DNA from: an uncultured Muribaculaceae bacterium
GTDB lineage: Bacteria > Bacteroidota > Bacteroidia > Bacteroidales > Muribaculaceae
Direction of reading: 5' to 3'
NCBI GenBank assembly: GCA_910578665.1
Contig: CAJTQU010000004.1
Coordinates: 82,448-146,447, forward strand
Length of the DNA stretch: 64,000 bases
The translations under genes were made by a program, and so were the position numbers. The first letter of the stretch is position 1. The number at the start of each line of letters is the position of its first letter. Below are positions 49,992-59,510 of this stretch, one piece after another. Under the pieces are notes generated by a model, which was given only the letters and a program-made list of their open reading frames with translations, did not search any database and had not been told where the DNA came from.

Positions 49992-51251
49992 ATGGACACT
50001 AAAAAAAACAACTCGAAGCTGGCATGCTCCATGTGTGGGTCTGAAGATTGCGCCGCCAACCACGTATCGCCTATTCTTCCACAACTTTTTCTGTGTGACA
50101 ATTGCATAGAATATATCGAAGAGCGACGTAACGAGGCACAGAGCGCACGCTCTGACGGCAAACAGGAAACGCCCTCACTTAAGAAAATGCCCACACCGCA
50201 TGAGATACGCGACTTTCTCGACCAGTACATCATAGGGCAGGAAACAGCCAAGAAATATCTGTCTGTGGCCGTCTATAACCACTACAAACGTCTCGGGCAA
50301 CAGTCCTCGGCTGACAAAGACGATGTCGACATAGAAAAGAGCAACATAATCATGGTCGGCCCGACCGGCACAGGTAAAACACTTCTGGCAAAGACAATAG
50401 CAAAACTGCTTGACGTGCCTTTCACAATAGTGGACGCCACCGTGCTCACCGAGGCCGGCTATGTGGGCGAAGATATAGAAAGCCTGCTGACCAGGCTCCT
50501 GCAGGCTTGTGACTATGATGTGGAACGCGCCGAGAAAGGCATCGTGTTTATCGATGAAATAGACAAGATCGCGCGCAAGAGCGACAATCCCTCCATCACG
50601 CGCGACGTAAGCGGCGAGGGTGTCCAGCAGGGCCTGCTCAAACTGCTCGAAGGCTCCGTCGTGCTCGTACCGCCAAACGGCGGACGCAAGCACCCCGACC
50701 AAAAGATGATAGCGGTAGACACAAAAAACATCCTGTTCATATGCGGAGGTGCCTTTGACGGCATAGAACGCAAAATCGCGTCACGCCTTAACACACAGGT
50801 AGTGGGATTCGGCCATGACTCCAAGAAACGGAAGAAGGAGACAGAAAACCTGATGAGCTACGTAATGCCCCAAGACCTTAAGAGTTTCGGCCTGATACCG
50901 GAAATCATAGGGCGACTGCCGGTACTCACCAGTCTGGAGCCGCTAGACCGCGAGGCACTGCGCCGTATACTTACCGAGCCTAAAAACGCCATCGTGAGAC
51001 AGTACAAACGCTTGTTTGAGCTAGACAATGTGACACTGGTCTTTGCAGATGATGCCTTGGATCTCATAGTGGACAAAGCCATCGAATACAAACTCGGCGC
51101 GCGCGGACTGCGCTCCATAGTGGAGACCGTGATGGTCGATGCCATGTTCGATGTGCCGTCGAGCGGCGTGTCTGATTTCACAGTCACCAGAGATTACGTA
51201 GCTGAAAAACTACGGGAAGCCCACTTTGAAAAAACCAATATCGAGGCATAA
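49992..51251 (+). CDS. clpX: ATP-dependent Clp protease ATP-binding subunit ClpX
   Basis: A 419-residue AAA+ unfoldase that feeds substrates to ClpP. The N-terminal zinc-binding domain has CSMCG and, some 25 residues later, CDNC. The Walker A motif is GPTGTGKT near residue 120, the pore loop GYVGEDIE near 157, Walker B FIDEIDKI near 187, and the sensor region contains GRLPV near 305. EYKLGARGLRSI is the sensor-2 motif. It is co-transcribed with clpP, with a five-base gap. Confidence 0.97.
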   Translation: MDTKKNNSKLACSMCGSEDCAANHVSPILPQLFLCDNCIEYIEERRNEAQSARSDGKQETPSLKKMPTPHEIRDFLDQYIIGQETAKKYLSVAVYNHYKRLGQQSSADKDDVDIEKSNIIMVGPTGTGKTLLAKTIAKLLDVPFTIVDATVLTEAGYVGEDIESLLTRLLQACDYDVERAEKGIVFIDEIDKIARKSDNPSITRDVSGEGVQQGLLKLLEGSVVLVPPNGGRKHPDQKMIAVDTKNILFICGGAFDGIERKIASRLNTQVVGFGHDSKKRKKETENLMSYVMPQDLKSFGLIPEIIGRLPVLTSLEPLDREALRRILTEPKNAIVRQYKRLFELDNVTLVFADDALDLIVDKAIEYKLGARGLRSIVETVMVDAMFDVPSSGVSDFTVTRDYVAEKLREAHFEKTNIEA

Positions 51252-51277
51252 CGACTGTTTCTACAAACTGCCCACAG

Positions 51278-51320
51278 GCAGGCGCCATTTACCAACGCGA
51301 AAAATGGCGCCTGCTTTTTT
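51278..51320 (+). terminator. Terminator of clpPX
   Basis: GCAGGCGCCATTT (51278-51290) pairs with AAATGGCGCCTGC (51302-51314), followed by six T residues. A textbook intrinsic terminator. Confidence 0.9.
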
Positions 51321-51329
51321 CATCCACAT

Positions 51330-51360
51330 TTTGCCATATGGGAATTTTTGCTTAACTTTG
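51330..51360 (+). promoter_or_regulatory. Promoter of recQ
   Basis: TTTG at 51330-51333, a 19-base spacer and TAACTTTG at 51353-51360. The start would be near 51367, giving a leader of about 65 bases before the ATG at 51431. Confidence 0.75.
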
Positions 51361-51430
51361 TAAACAAGGCTTGCGACGCCGGACAGCACAGGGCGCCAGC
51401 TACCGCACACTCCTCAGAACCGGATACATC

Positions 51431-53617
51431 ATGACATTCACAAACAGCGAAATCAGAAAATCTCTCAAAAAACATTTCGGGTTCGAAGCATTCAAAGGCA
51501 ACCAGGAAGCAGTAATCACCGACCTGCTGGCCGGGCATGACGTGTTCGTACTAATGCCCACCGGAGGAGGCAAAAGCCTGTGCTACCAACTGCCTGCTTT
51601 GATGACAGAGGGAACAGCCATAGTCATATCGCCATTAATAGCACTGATGAAAAACCAGGTAGACGCCATGCGCCAGTTCTGCGGTAACGACGCGGTAGCA
51701 CATTTCCTAAATTCTTCGCTCACAAAAAGCGCTGTGCAGGAAGTGAAGCAGGACATACGCGACGGCCGCACCAAGCTCCTGTATGTGGCTCCGGAAAGTC
51801 TGACAAAGCAAGACAACATAAATTTCCTGAAAGAGGTTCCCATATCATTCTATGCGGTCGACGAGGCTCACTGCATATCGGAATGGGGCCACGACTTCAG
51901 ACCAGAATATCGCAAAATACGCCCCATAATAAACGAAATAACACCACGGCCCGTAATCGCGCTGACTGCCACTGCCACACCTAAAGTGCAGCATGACATA
52001 CAGAAAAACCTGGGTATGACTGACGCACGCGTGTACAAGTCAAGCTTCAACCGTACTAATCTTTACTACGAAGTACGCACGAAGACAAAAGATGTGGACC
52101 GCGATATCATAAAATATATAAAAAACAATCCGGGACAGAGCGGCATAATATACTGTCTGTCTCGAAAAAAAGTGGAAGAACTGGCCGAAACGCTCAGGGT
52201 AAACGACATAAAAGTCCTGCCCTACCACGCCGGCATGGATTCGGCCACACGCAGCGCCAACCAGGACGCATTTCTTCTGGAACAGGTGGATGTCATAGTA
52301 GCCACCATAGCGTTCGGCATGGGTATCGACAAACCGGACGTCCGCTTTGTGATACACTACGACATACCTAAGAGCCTCGAAGGCTACTATCAGGAAACAG
52401 GGCGCGCCGGACGCGACGGGGGAATCGGTAAATGCATAACCTACTACACCCATAAGGATTTGCAAAAGCTCGAAAAGCTCATGCAGGGCAAACCCCTCAA
52501 CGAGCAGGAGATAGGCAGACAGCTACTGATGGAGACGGCCACATATGCCGAGTCATCAGTATGCCGGCGCAAGACCCTGCTGCACTACTTCGGTGAAGAA
52601 TATACGGAAGAAGCCTGCGGCAACTGTGACAACTGCCTGAATCCGAAAGATAAGATAGAGGCAAAAGACGAGCTGTCAGCCGTACTGGAAACAGTACTGT
52701 CGTTAGAAGAAAAATATCGCGCAGAATATGTAATCACCATAATAATCGGCCGGCGCACTGACGAAATCCGGTCGCGCCACCATGAAGAGCTTGATATGTT
52801 CGGCTGTATCCCAGACTGTGACGAGAAACACCTCAACACCGTAATACGCCAGGGTATTATAGCAGGATACATGGAACGTGATATCGAAAATTACGGGATC
52901 CTGCGCCTCACCGAAGCCGGACGGCGCTTCATAGACAATCCGGTGAGCTTCAAAATAACCGAAGACAACGACTTCAACGATACCGAAAGCGAAGAGACTA
53001 CCATACGCGGAGGTGGTGGCGGCGCTGCCGACATGACCTTGTTCGCCATGCTGCGTGATCTGCGCAAGAATGTAGCCCGCAGGCAGAATCTTCCGCCATA
53101 TGTGATATTTCAGGAACCATCGCTGGAAGCCATGGCCACCATGTATCCCGTCAGCATCGAGGAACTGCAGAACATACCAGGAGTCGGAGCCGGCAAAGCC
53201 CGCCGGTTCGGCCGCGAATTTGTCGAGCTTATCAAACGTCATGTGGAGCAGAACGACATTGACAGGCCGGCAGACATGAGAGTGCGCACCATGCCCAATA
53301 AGAGCAAGATGAAAATCGCTCTCATCCAGGGTATAGACAGAAAAATCGACCTCACAGAACTGGCCGAATCAAAAGGTCTTGAATTCGGCGAAATGCTTGA
53401 CGAACTAGAAGCGATCGTCTATGCCGGCACGAAAATAAGCCTGGATTACTACCTTGACGACATAATCGACCTCGAACACCAAGACGAACTCATGGACTTC
53501 TTCCGCTCCTGCGAAGAAGACGATGTAGACGCCGCCATCCAGGAATATGGCGACGAATACAGCGAGGAGGAAATCCGCCTTGTGCGTATCAGATTCCTTT
53601 CTGAAATGGGCAACTGA
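51431..53617 (+). CDS. recQ: ATP-dependent DNA helicase RecQ
   Basis: A 728-residue 3'-5' DNA helicase in recombination and replication-fork repair. Helicase motifs are PTGGGKSLCYQLPAL, FYAVDEAHCISEWGHDFRPE (DEAH box), ALTATATPKV, VIVATIAFGMGIDKPDVRFV and YQETGRAGRDG. The RQC zinc site has CRRKTLLHYFGEEY then CGNCDNC. An HRDC domain covers about residues 535-615 (LRKNVARRQNLPPYVIFQE). About 100 acidic C-terminal residues follow, longer than E. coli RecQ. The frame opens at 51371; the ATG at 51431 (MTFTNSEIRKSLKKHFGFEAF) matches normal RecQ N-termini. It has its own promoter. Confidence 0.94.
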   Translation: MTFTNSEIRKSLKKHFGFEAFKGNQEAVITDLLAGHDVFVLMPTGGGKSLCYQLPALMTEGTAIVISPLIALMKNQVDAMRQFCGNDAVAHFLNSSLTKSAVQEVKQDIRDGRTKLLYVAPESLTKQDNINFLKEVPISFYAVDEAHCISEWGHDFRPEYRKIRPIINEITPRPVIALTATATPKVQHDIQKNLGMTDARVYKSSFNRTNLYYEVRTKTKDVDRDIIKYIKNNPGQSGIIYCLSRKKVEELAETLRVNDIKVLPYHAGMDSATRSANQDAFLLEQVDVIVATIAFGMGIDKPDVRFVIHYDIPKSLEGYYQETGRAGRDGGIGKCITYYTHKDLQKLEKLMQGKPLNEQEIGRQLLMETATYAESSVCRRKTLLHYFGEEYTEEACGNCDNCLNPKDKIEAKDELSAVLETVLSLEEKYRAEYVITIIIGRRTDEIRSRHHEELDMFGCIPDCDEKHLNTVIRQGIIAGYMERDIENYGILRLTEAGRRFIDNPVSFKITEDNDFNDTESEETTIRGGGGGAADMTLFAMLRDLRKNVARRQNLPPYVIFQEPSLEAMATMYPVSIEELQNIPGVGAGKARRFGREFVELIKRHVEQNDIDRPADMRVRTMPNKSKMKIALIQGIDRKIDLTELAESKGLEFGEMLDELEAIVYAGTKISLDYYLDDIIDLEHQDELMDFFRSCEEDDVDAAIQEYGDEYSEEEIRLVRIRFLSEMGN

Positions 53618-53665
53618 GCCTTTCCAGATTACGGAAGGCAGCATCTCGCGCCATATAAGACGGCT

Positions 53666-53697
53666 ATTGCGTATATGAAAAAAAAATTGTAATTTTG
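53666..53697 (+). promoter_or_regulatory. Promoter of guaB
   Basis: ATTG at 53666-53669, a 20-base spacer and TAATTTTG at 53690-53697. The start near 53704 leaves a leader of about 17 bases before the ATG at 53721. Confidence 0.72.
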
Positions 53698-53720
53698 CAC
53701 GCAATAAAATTCAGAGATTT

Positions 53721-55196
53721 ATGTCGTCATTTATTGCAGATAGAGTAAAGATGGAGGGTCTCACCTTTGATGATGTGCTGCTTGTCCCCGCTTACTCCGA
53801 GGTGCTTCCGCGCGAAGTCAATCTATCCACCAAATTTTCCCGCCGCATAGAGCTTAACGTGCCTATAGTGTCTGCCGCCATGGACACTGTGACAGAATCA
53901 CAGCTAGCCATAGCCATAGCGCGCGAAGGCGGAATCGGTGTAATACACAAAAACATGTCCATACAGGAGCAGGCTCGCCAGGTGCATGCCGTGAAACGTG
54001 CCGAAAACGGCATGATATATGATCCTGTGACCATCCGCTGCGGTGCTACCGTGCAGGACGCGCTGGACATGATGCGCGAATACCACATAGGCGGCATCCC
54101 TGTAGTCGATGACAACTGCGTGCTCAAAGGCATTGTCACAAACCGCGACCTGCGTTTCGAGCGTAACCTGCAACGCCCTGTCGACGAAGTAATGACCGCG
54201 GACAATCTTGTAACCACCACACAGAGCACCGACCTGGAAAAAGCAGCAGAAATACTGCAAAACCATAAAATAGAAAAGCTGCCGGTAGTAGATGCCGACT
54301 TCCATCTGATAGGCCTGGTGACATACAAAGACATAACCAAGGCCAAAGACAAACCATACTCATGCAAAGACCGCCTGGGACGCCTGCGCGTGGCAGCCGG
54401 CATAGGTGTGACACCAGACTCAATGGTACGTGCCGAGGCACTGGTCAAAGCCGGAGTGGACGCCCTCGTCATAGACACCGCGCACGGCCATTCGGCAGGT
54501 GTTATCAAAGTCCTGCGCGCAGTCAAAGAGTCATTCCCTGACATCGACGTGGTTGTAGGCAACATTGCCACCGGCGAGGCAGCACGCTACCTTGCGGATA
54601 ACGGCGCCGACGGCGTAAAAGTAGGTATCGGACCCGGCTCCATATGCACCACGCGTGTAGTGGCCGGTGTGGGCGTACCACAGCTGTCCGCAATCTACGA
54701 TGTGGCCAAGGCTCTCGAAGGCACAGGAGTTCCCCTGATAGCAGACGGCGGCATACGCTACTCAGGCGACATTGTCAAAGCCCTTGCAGCCGGCGGCTGC
54801 TCCGTAATGCTCGGCGGCATGCTGGCCGGTGTAGAGGAAAGTCCGGGCGAAACCATAATATTCAACGGCCGCAAATTCAAGGCATACCGTGGCATGGGCT
54901 CGCTCGAAGCAATGGAGAAAGGCAGTAAAGACCGCTATTTCCAGGGCAACGAGACCGATGCGAAAAAACTCGTGCCAGAAGGTATCGCGGCTCGCGTTCC
55001 CTTTAAAGGCTCGCTTTACGAAGTGGTATACCAGATGTTAGGCGGACTGCGCTCAGGCATGGGATACTGCGGAGCACGCGATATAGACGCCCTGCACCGT
55101 GCCTCGTTCACACGCATCACTGCCGCAGGCGTGATGGAAAGCCATCCCCATGATGTGGCTATCACCAGCGAGGCGCCAAACTATTCACGAGGATAA
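53721..55196 (+). CDS. guaB: Inosine-5'-monophosphate dehydrogenase
   Basis: A 491-residue enzyme that oxidises IMP to XMP with NAD, the rate-limiting step to guanine nucleotides. The N-terminal GLTFDDVLLVPAYSEVLPRE starts the barrel. Two CBS domains are inserted at about residues 95-210 (IGGIPVVDDN, IEKLPVVDAD). VDALVIDTAHGHSAGVIKV, GIGPGSICTTRVVAGVG with the catalytic cysteine, the IADGGIRYSGDIVKALAAGG loop and the mobile-flap RGMGSLEAM are all present. Length is standard. It is a single gene with a promoter and a terminator. Confidence 0.97.
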   Translation: MSSFIADRVKMEGLTFDDVLLVPAYSEVLPREVNLSTKFSRRIELNVPIVSAAMDTVTESQLAIAIAREGGIGVIHKNMSIQEQARQVHAVKRAENGMIYDPVTIRCGATVQDALDMMREYHIGGIPVVDDNCVLKGIVTNRDLRFERNLQRPVDEVMTADNLVTTTQSTDLEKAAEILQNHKIEKLPVVDADFHLIGLVTYKDITKAKDKPYSCKDRLGRLRVAAGIGVTPDSMVRAEALVKAGVDALVIDTAHGHSAGVIKVLRAVKESFPDIDVVVGNIATGEAARYLADNGADGVKVGIGPGSICTTRVVAGVGVPQLSAIYDVAKALEGTGVPLIADGGIRYSGDIVKALAAGGCSVMLGGMLAGVEESPGETIIFNGRKFKAYRGMGSLEAMEKGSKDRYFQGNETDAKKLVPEGIAARVPFKGSLYEVVYQMLGGLRSGMGYCGARDIDALHRASFTRITAAGVMESHPHDVAITSEAPNYSRG

Positions 55197-55218
55197 CAAA
55201 AAAGAAATACAGAAAAAG

Positions 55219-55258
55219 CACAGGACAAAGGCAATATACCGCGGTCCTGTGTTTTTTT
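55219..55258 (+). terminator. Terminator of guaB
   Basis: CACAGGAC (55219-55226) pairs with GTCCTGTG (55244-55251), followed by seven T residues. Confidence 0.85.
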
Positions 55259-55385
55259 ATATACAGAGTATATAATTATATCGAAACATCCACGTTATTT
55301 AGTCATGGGACATGCCGTGACCGGCCTTTCCCAGCCAAATTATAAACTTGAATATAATAACACACTAATACCTGACGAGTTACTT

Positions 55386-57317
55386 ATGAACAAGAAACTC
55401 CTTCTGACGCTCGGCGTGGCCTCAGCCATAGCCGCCTCCTATGCAGCAAAAAAAGATCCGGTAGTCATGCGTATAGCCGGCCGCGACGTGCCTCGCTCGG
55501 AATTTGAATACTTGTACCACAAGAACGCCAACCAGCAACTCGAACCGCAAAGCATAGAGCAATATGCCGAAATGTTCACCATCTACAAGATGAAAGTGGC
55601 TGACGCGCTGGCTGAAGGTCTTGACACGACCAAAGCCTTCCAAAACGAGTTTAAAGGCTATCAGGTAGATTTACGCGTGCCTTACGCCATGGACTCGACA
55701 TATTTAAAACAACTCATGCACGAGGTTTATGACCGCAGCAAAGAGGAAGTCCAGGCATACCATATAATGATTGCCAAACCTAACCCTATGGCGCCGCGTT
55801 TTGACGCAAGGGCCAAGGCCGACAGCCTGTTGGCAGCCTTGCGTAACGGTGCCGACTTCGAACAGCTGGCCAAAGACAATTCGCAGGACGGAGGCTCTGC
55901 CTCACAAGGCGGCTATATGGGATGGGTTACGGCCGGCCGTCTGCCTTACAGCTTTGAGACAGCCGTATACACTCTCAAGCCGGGTGAAATATCCGATGTT
56001 GTAGAGTCCTACGTAGGATACCATATACTTAAAGGAGGCGAACACCGCCCGTTACGCGGAGAAGTACTCGTAAGCCATATACTCAAAACGGTACCGCAAG
56101 GAGCCACACCCGAAACAGAAGCCAAAATAAAGGCCCAGGCCGACAGCCTGTACAACCTGGCTATACAAGGAGCTGACTTCACACAGCTGGCTATGGCCAA
56201 TTCAGAAGATCCCGGCTCTGCAAAAACGGGCGGCAGACTGCCGTGGTTCGGTACCGGGCAAATGGTACAAGAATTTGATTCCGCAGCTTTCGCAATAGCT
56301 CCCGGCGAAATAAGCAGACCTGTTAAAACCCGTTTCGGCTGGCATATCATCAAGAAACTGGAAAAACGCGGTCTTCCCTCATATAAAGATATGGAGAAGA
56401 AGCTCGAAATGATCGTAAACAACCCCAACGACGAACGCGGCAGCTATATCAGCGCAAATTTCGTAGGCCAGCTCAAAAAGAAATACAAATTTAAAGAAAA
56501 CGAAAAACTACGCAAGAAGCTCATAGACTATGCCTCGGCCAACGGTATAGACTCTACTTTCTTCGATGCGTTCAATGCAGACAGCAAGAACGTAATCATG
56601 TCATTTGCCGACAGGAAATTCACACTCGATGACTTTATGAAGAACCTCTCACACTATCGTGTCATAGAATTCCCGTCGCAGGCACCACACACACTCAACC
56701 GCGTGCTCGACTTATATACACAGCAGGAAATATACCGTTATTTCTTCGACCATCTGGCTGAAGAGAATGCCGAATACCGCAACCTGGAAAACGAATACCG
56801 TGACGGCATGCTCCTGTTTGAAATAAGCAACCGCAAAGTCTGGGAAAAAGCATCGCGCGATACCGAAGGCCTAGACAAATTTTTCCGCGAAAACCGCTCC
56901 GACTATACATGGAGCACGCCCCATGTCAAAGGATTATTCGTCCAGACAGCGTCTGACAGTGTGGCGCAGGCCGTGAAGGCACGTATAGCCGAACTCGGCA
57001 AAGACACAGTGGTAAGCACCATACGCAAAGAATTCCCCGAAACTGTCAAAATCGAAAAAATACTGATGGCAAAGGGTGATAACCCAATGGTAGACGCCCT
57101 TGTGTTCGGAGGTTCGCCCGTAGAAAATAACGAATCTAAATATCCTGTCTATTTCCTTGAAAACTTCGTTGTGCTCAACGCGCCAGAAGAGGTGGCAGAC
57201 GTACGCGGCAAGGTGACCAGCGACTACCAGAACGCTCTCGAACGCGCCTGGATAGAGGAGCTTAAAACCAAGTATCCCGTAGAAATCTTTGAGAATGAAC
57301 TGAAAAAGATAAAATAA
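55386..57317 (+). CDS. Periplasmic peptidyl-prolyl isomerase with two parvulin domains
   Basis: A 643-residue exported folding factor. The frame opens at 55305, but the ATG at 55386 starts a good signal peptide (NKKLLLTLGVASAIAASYAA). A short SurA/PpiD-like N-terminal helical domain has VVMRIAGRDVPRSEFEYLYH. Parvulin domain 1 (about residues 120-220) shows VQAYHIMIAKPN, GGSASQGGYMGWVTAG and ESYVGYHILKGG. Domain 2 (about 220-330) shows VLVSHILKTVPQ, GSAKTGGRLPWFGTGQM and RFGWHIIKKLEKRG. The C-terminal 300 residues are helical with no family I know. It likely helps outer-membrane protein folding, as surA does. Confidence 0.87.
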   Translation: MNKKLLLTLGVASAIAASYAAKKDPVVMRIAGRDVPRSEFEYLYHKNANQQLEPQSIEQYAEMFTIYKMKVADALAEGLDTTKAFQNEFKGYQVDLRVPYAMDSTYLKQLMHEVYDRSKEEVQAYHIMIAKPNPMAPRFDARAKADSLLAALRNGADFEQLAKDNSQDGGSASQGGYMGWVTAGRLPYSFETAVYTLKPGEISDVVESYVGYHILKGGEHRPLRGEVLVSHILKTVPQGATPETEAKIKAQADSLYNLAIQGADFTQLAMANSEDPGSAKTGGRLPWFGTGQMVQEFDSAAFAIAPGEISRPVKTRFGWHIIKKLEKRGLPSYKDMEKKLEMIVNNPNDERGSYISANFVGQLKKKYKFKENEKLRKKLIDYASANGIDSTFFDAFNADSKNVIMSFADRKFTLDDFMKNLSHYRVIEFPSQAPHTLNRVLDLYTQQEIYRYFFDHLAEENAEYRNLENEYRDGMLLFEISNRKVWEKASRDTEGLDKFFRENRSDYTWSTPHVKGLFVQTASDSVAQAVKARIAELGKDTVVSTIRKEFPETVKIEKILMAKGDNPMVDALVFGGSPVENNESKYPVYFLENFVVLNAPEEVADVRGKVTSDYQNALERAWIEELKTKYPVEIFENELKKIK

Positions 57318-57337
57318 CACAGCATAACATGAAAATA

Positions 57338-57373
57338 AAAACCGGATCCCTGTAAAAAGGATTCGGTTTTTTT
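57338..57373 (+). terminator. Terminator of the PPIase gene
   Basis: ACCGGATCC (57341-57349) pairs with GGATTCGGT (57359-57367, one G-U) and is followed by seven T residues. Confidence 0.8.
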
Positions 57374-57395
57374 ACAGTCCTCCGCATACATAGAT

Positions 57396-57426
57396 TTTGT
57401 AAAACTACTTATTTTCGCTAACTTTG
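57396..57426 (+). promoter_or_regulatory. Promoter of pyrBI
   Basis: TTTG at 57396-57399, a 19-base spacer and TAACTTTG at 57419-57426. The start near 57433 leaves a leader of about 16 bases, too short for a pyrimidine attenuator of the enterobacterial kind. Confidence 0.75.
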
Positions 57427-57448
57427 CAATAACATATCAGTCACGACT

Positions 57449-58384
57449 ATGAACAGCATTGTCTCTATCAACGACCTGTCGAAACAGGAGCTGCTCTCCC
57501 TGCTCGATGCCGCAGCATATTTCGAAGCGCACCCCAACCATAAAATCCTTGACGGCATGGTGGTGGCAACCCTTTTCTTTGAACCCTCCACACGCACCCG
57601 TCTGAGTTTTGAAACGGCAGTCAACCGTCTGGGAGGAAGAGTAATCGGATTCTCCGACCCGGCAGCCACATCGACATCCAAAGGCGAAACCCTCAAAGAC
57701 ACCATAAAGATGGTTAGCAACTATGTGGACCTCATAGTAATGCGCCACTATCTCGAAGGTGCTGCCCGGTATGCCACAGAGGTGACAGATATACCCGTGA
57801 TCAATGCTGGTGACGGGGCACACCAGCATCCATCGCAGACTATGCTCGACCTGTATTCAATCTACAAGACCCAGGGCCGCCTTGACGATATCACCGTGAC
57901 CATGGTGGGCGATCTGAAATACGGACGCACCGTACACTCCCTGCTACAGGCACTGAGCCATTTCCGTGTCAAATTCAACTTAGTGGCCTGCAACGAACTG
58001 CGTATGCCCGAGGAATTCCGCACGTTCTGCGACAACAACAGTATAGCATACACCGAATCGGCCGAATTCTCCCCCGAAATCATAAACAGCTCCGACATAA
58101 TATATATGACAAGGGTGCAACGTGAACGCTTTGCCGATCTCGAAGAATATGAACGTGTAAAGGATATCTACACTCTGCATAACGCCATGCTGACAGATTC
58201 TCGTCCCAATCTGCGAATACTCCATCCCCTACCCCGTGTAAACGAAATAAACCAAGATGTAGACGATAATCCCAAGGCTTACTATTTCCAGCAGGCGAAA
58301 AACGGCTTGTTCGCCCGACAAGCCATGATATGCAAATGCCTGGATATAAATATAGATGATCTCAAACACATGAACAATGGCTGA
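57449..58384 (+). CDS. pyrB: Aspartate carbamoyltransferase catalytic subunit
   Basis: A 311-residue catalytic subunit that joins carbamoyl phosphate and aspartate in pyrimidine synthesis. The carbamoyl-phosphate motif LFFEPSTRTRLSFE is at about residues 48-61, and VIRHYLEG-like IVMRHYLEGAARYA follows. GDGAHQHPSQTMLDLYSI carries the substrate histidine and glutamine, VGDLKYGRTVHSLLQAL the aspartate-domain loop and ILHPLPRVNEI the closing loop. The stop overlaps the pyrI start by eight bases, so the catalytic and regulatory chains are translationally coupled. Confidence 0.97.
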   Translation: MNSIVSINDLSKQELLSLLDAAAYFEAHPNHKILDGMVVATLFFEPSTRTRLSFETAVNRLGGRVIGFSDPAATSTSKGETLKDTIKMVSNYVDLIVMRHYLEGAARYATEVTDIPVINAGDGAHQHPSQTMLDLYSIYKTQGRLDDITVTMVGDLKYGRTVHSLLQALSHFRVKFNLVACNELRMPEEFRTFCDNNSIAYTESAEFSPEIINSSDIIYMTRVQRERFADLEEYERVKDIYTLHNAMLTDSRPNLRILHPLPRVNEINQDVDDNPKAYYFQQAKNGLFARQAMICKCLDINIDDLKHMNNG

Positions 58385-58835
58385 AAAGAAAGAACTTGCC
58401 GTGTCGGCACTGCGCAACGGCACCGTCATAGACCATATACCGAGCAATGCTCTTTTTAAGGCAGTACGCATACTCGGCCTGGAAGACTGTGACAAAGCTG
58501 TAACCATCGGTTGCAACCTTCCTTCGTCACAACTCGGCACCAAAGGCATAATAAAGGTAGCTGACACAACATTCCCTGCCGAAGTCATAAACCGCATAGC
58601 CATAATCGCGCCGGGAGCCGTGATAAACACTATTGAAAACTACGAAGTAGTGCGCAAAGAGCAAGTTACGCTCCCTGCCCAGATAGTAAATCTCGTGCGT
58701 TGCTGCAATCCCAAATGTATCACAGCCAACGAACCTATGCCCACACGTTTCGACACGGTAAACGCAAGCACAGCCACCCTGCGGTGCCGTTATTGCGAAC
58801 ACGAGGTCAGTGGTGACAATATCGTTCTTAAGTAA
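58377..58835 (+). CDS. pyrI: Aspartate carbamoyltransferase regulatory subunit
   Basis: A 152-residue regulatory chain that binds ATP/CTP and controls PyrB. The N-terminal allosteric domain includes ALRNGTVIDHIPSNALFKAV and AVTIGCNLPSSQLGTKGIIK. The C-terminal zinc domain has the four cysteines in RCCNPKCI and LRCRYCEHE, which contact the catalytic subunit. Length equals that of E. coli PyrI. The gene starts inside the last codons of pyrB. Its presence predicts a nucleotide-regulated holoenzyme of the dodecameric class. Confidence 0.96.
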   Translation: MAEKKELAVSALRNGTVIDHIPSNALFKAVRILGLEDCDKAVTIGCNLPSSQLGTKGIIKVADTTFPAEVINRIAIIAPGAVINTIENYEVVRKEQVTLPAQIVNLVRCCNPKCITANEPMPTRFDTVNASTATLRCRYCEHEVSGDNIVLK

Positions 58836-58843
58836 GCAGGGCC

Positions 58844-59407
58844 ATGGGCAAAGTAAGCTGGAAGCCAGGCACCATGGTCTATCCGCTGCCGGCAGTGCTT
58901 GTCACGTGCGGCGACAATCCGGAGAACTGGAATATGATCACCGTGGCGTGGACAGGTACAATCTGTACCAATCCGCCCATGTGCTATATCTCTGTACGCC
59001 CTGAACGACACAGCCATGCGCTAATAGAACGATGCATGGAATTCACCATAAATATCACAACCCGGGCCATGGCACATGCCACAGACTGGGCAGGCGTGCG
59101 TTCGGGTCGTGATTTCGACAAATTTAAAGAAACAGGACTGACTCCGATTCCCGGCGAGACAGTCAAATCTCCCTCAATAGACGAATCACCCCTGTCTATA
59201 GAATGCCGTGTCAAACAAATATCACGGCTAGGAAGCCACGACATGGTCATAGCCGATGTACTGAATGTGCGTGCCGATGACAAGTATATCGATCCTGATA
59301 CCGGGCGATTCTGTCTTGACAAAGCGCGTCCCATAGCATACAGTCATGGCTTCTACTACGAACTCGGCGACCTCGTGGGCCGATTCGGTTTCTCTGTCAA
59401 AAAATAG
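58844..59407 (+). CDS. Flavin reductase-like domain protein
   Basis: A 187-residue FMN-binding split-barrel protein of the flavin reductase-like family. Visible blocks are PLPAVLVTCGDNPENWNMIT, WTGTICTNPPMCYISVRPER and FTINITTRAMAHATDWAGVR, with SRLGSHDMVIADVLNVRADD near residue 130 as the flavin-side strand. Some members reduce flavins with NAD(P)H, others only bind FMN, so activity is uncertain. It starts eight bases after pyrI and shares its transcript, though a link to pyrimidine synthesis is not known. Confidence 0.87.
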   Translation: MGKVSWKPGTMVYPLPAVLVTCGDNPENWNMITVAWTGTICTNPPMCYISVRPERHSHALIERCMEFTINITTRAMAHATDWAGVRSGRDFDKFKETGLTPIPGETVKSPSIDESPLSIECRVKQISRLGSHDMVIADVLNVRADDKYIDPDTGRFCLDKARPIAYSHGFYYELGDLVGRFGFSVKK

Positions 59408-59428
59408 GTTCAGGCAACCCTATAGAAT

Positions 59429-59474
59429 AATAAATGAGGCATTTCAGAATATCTAAATGCCTCATTTATTTATA
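59429..59474. terminator. Bidirectional terminator after the pyrBI operon
   Basis: AATAAATGAGGCATTT (59429-59444) pairs with AAATGCCTCATTTATT (59455-59470) around a ten-base loop; it separates two convergent transcripts. Confidence 0.88.
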
Positions 59475-59510
59475 TATTGTCACAGCATAACATATGCCGT
59501 CTCCAAGATG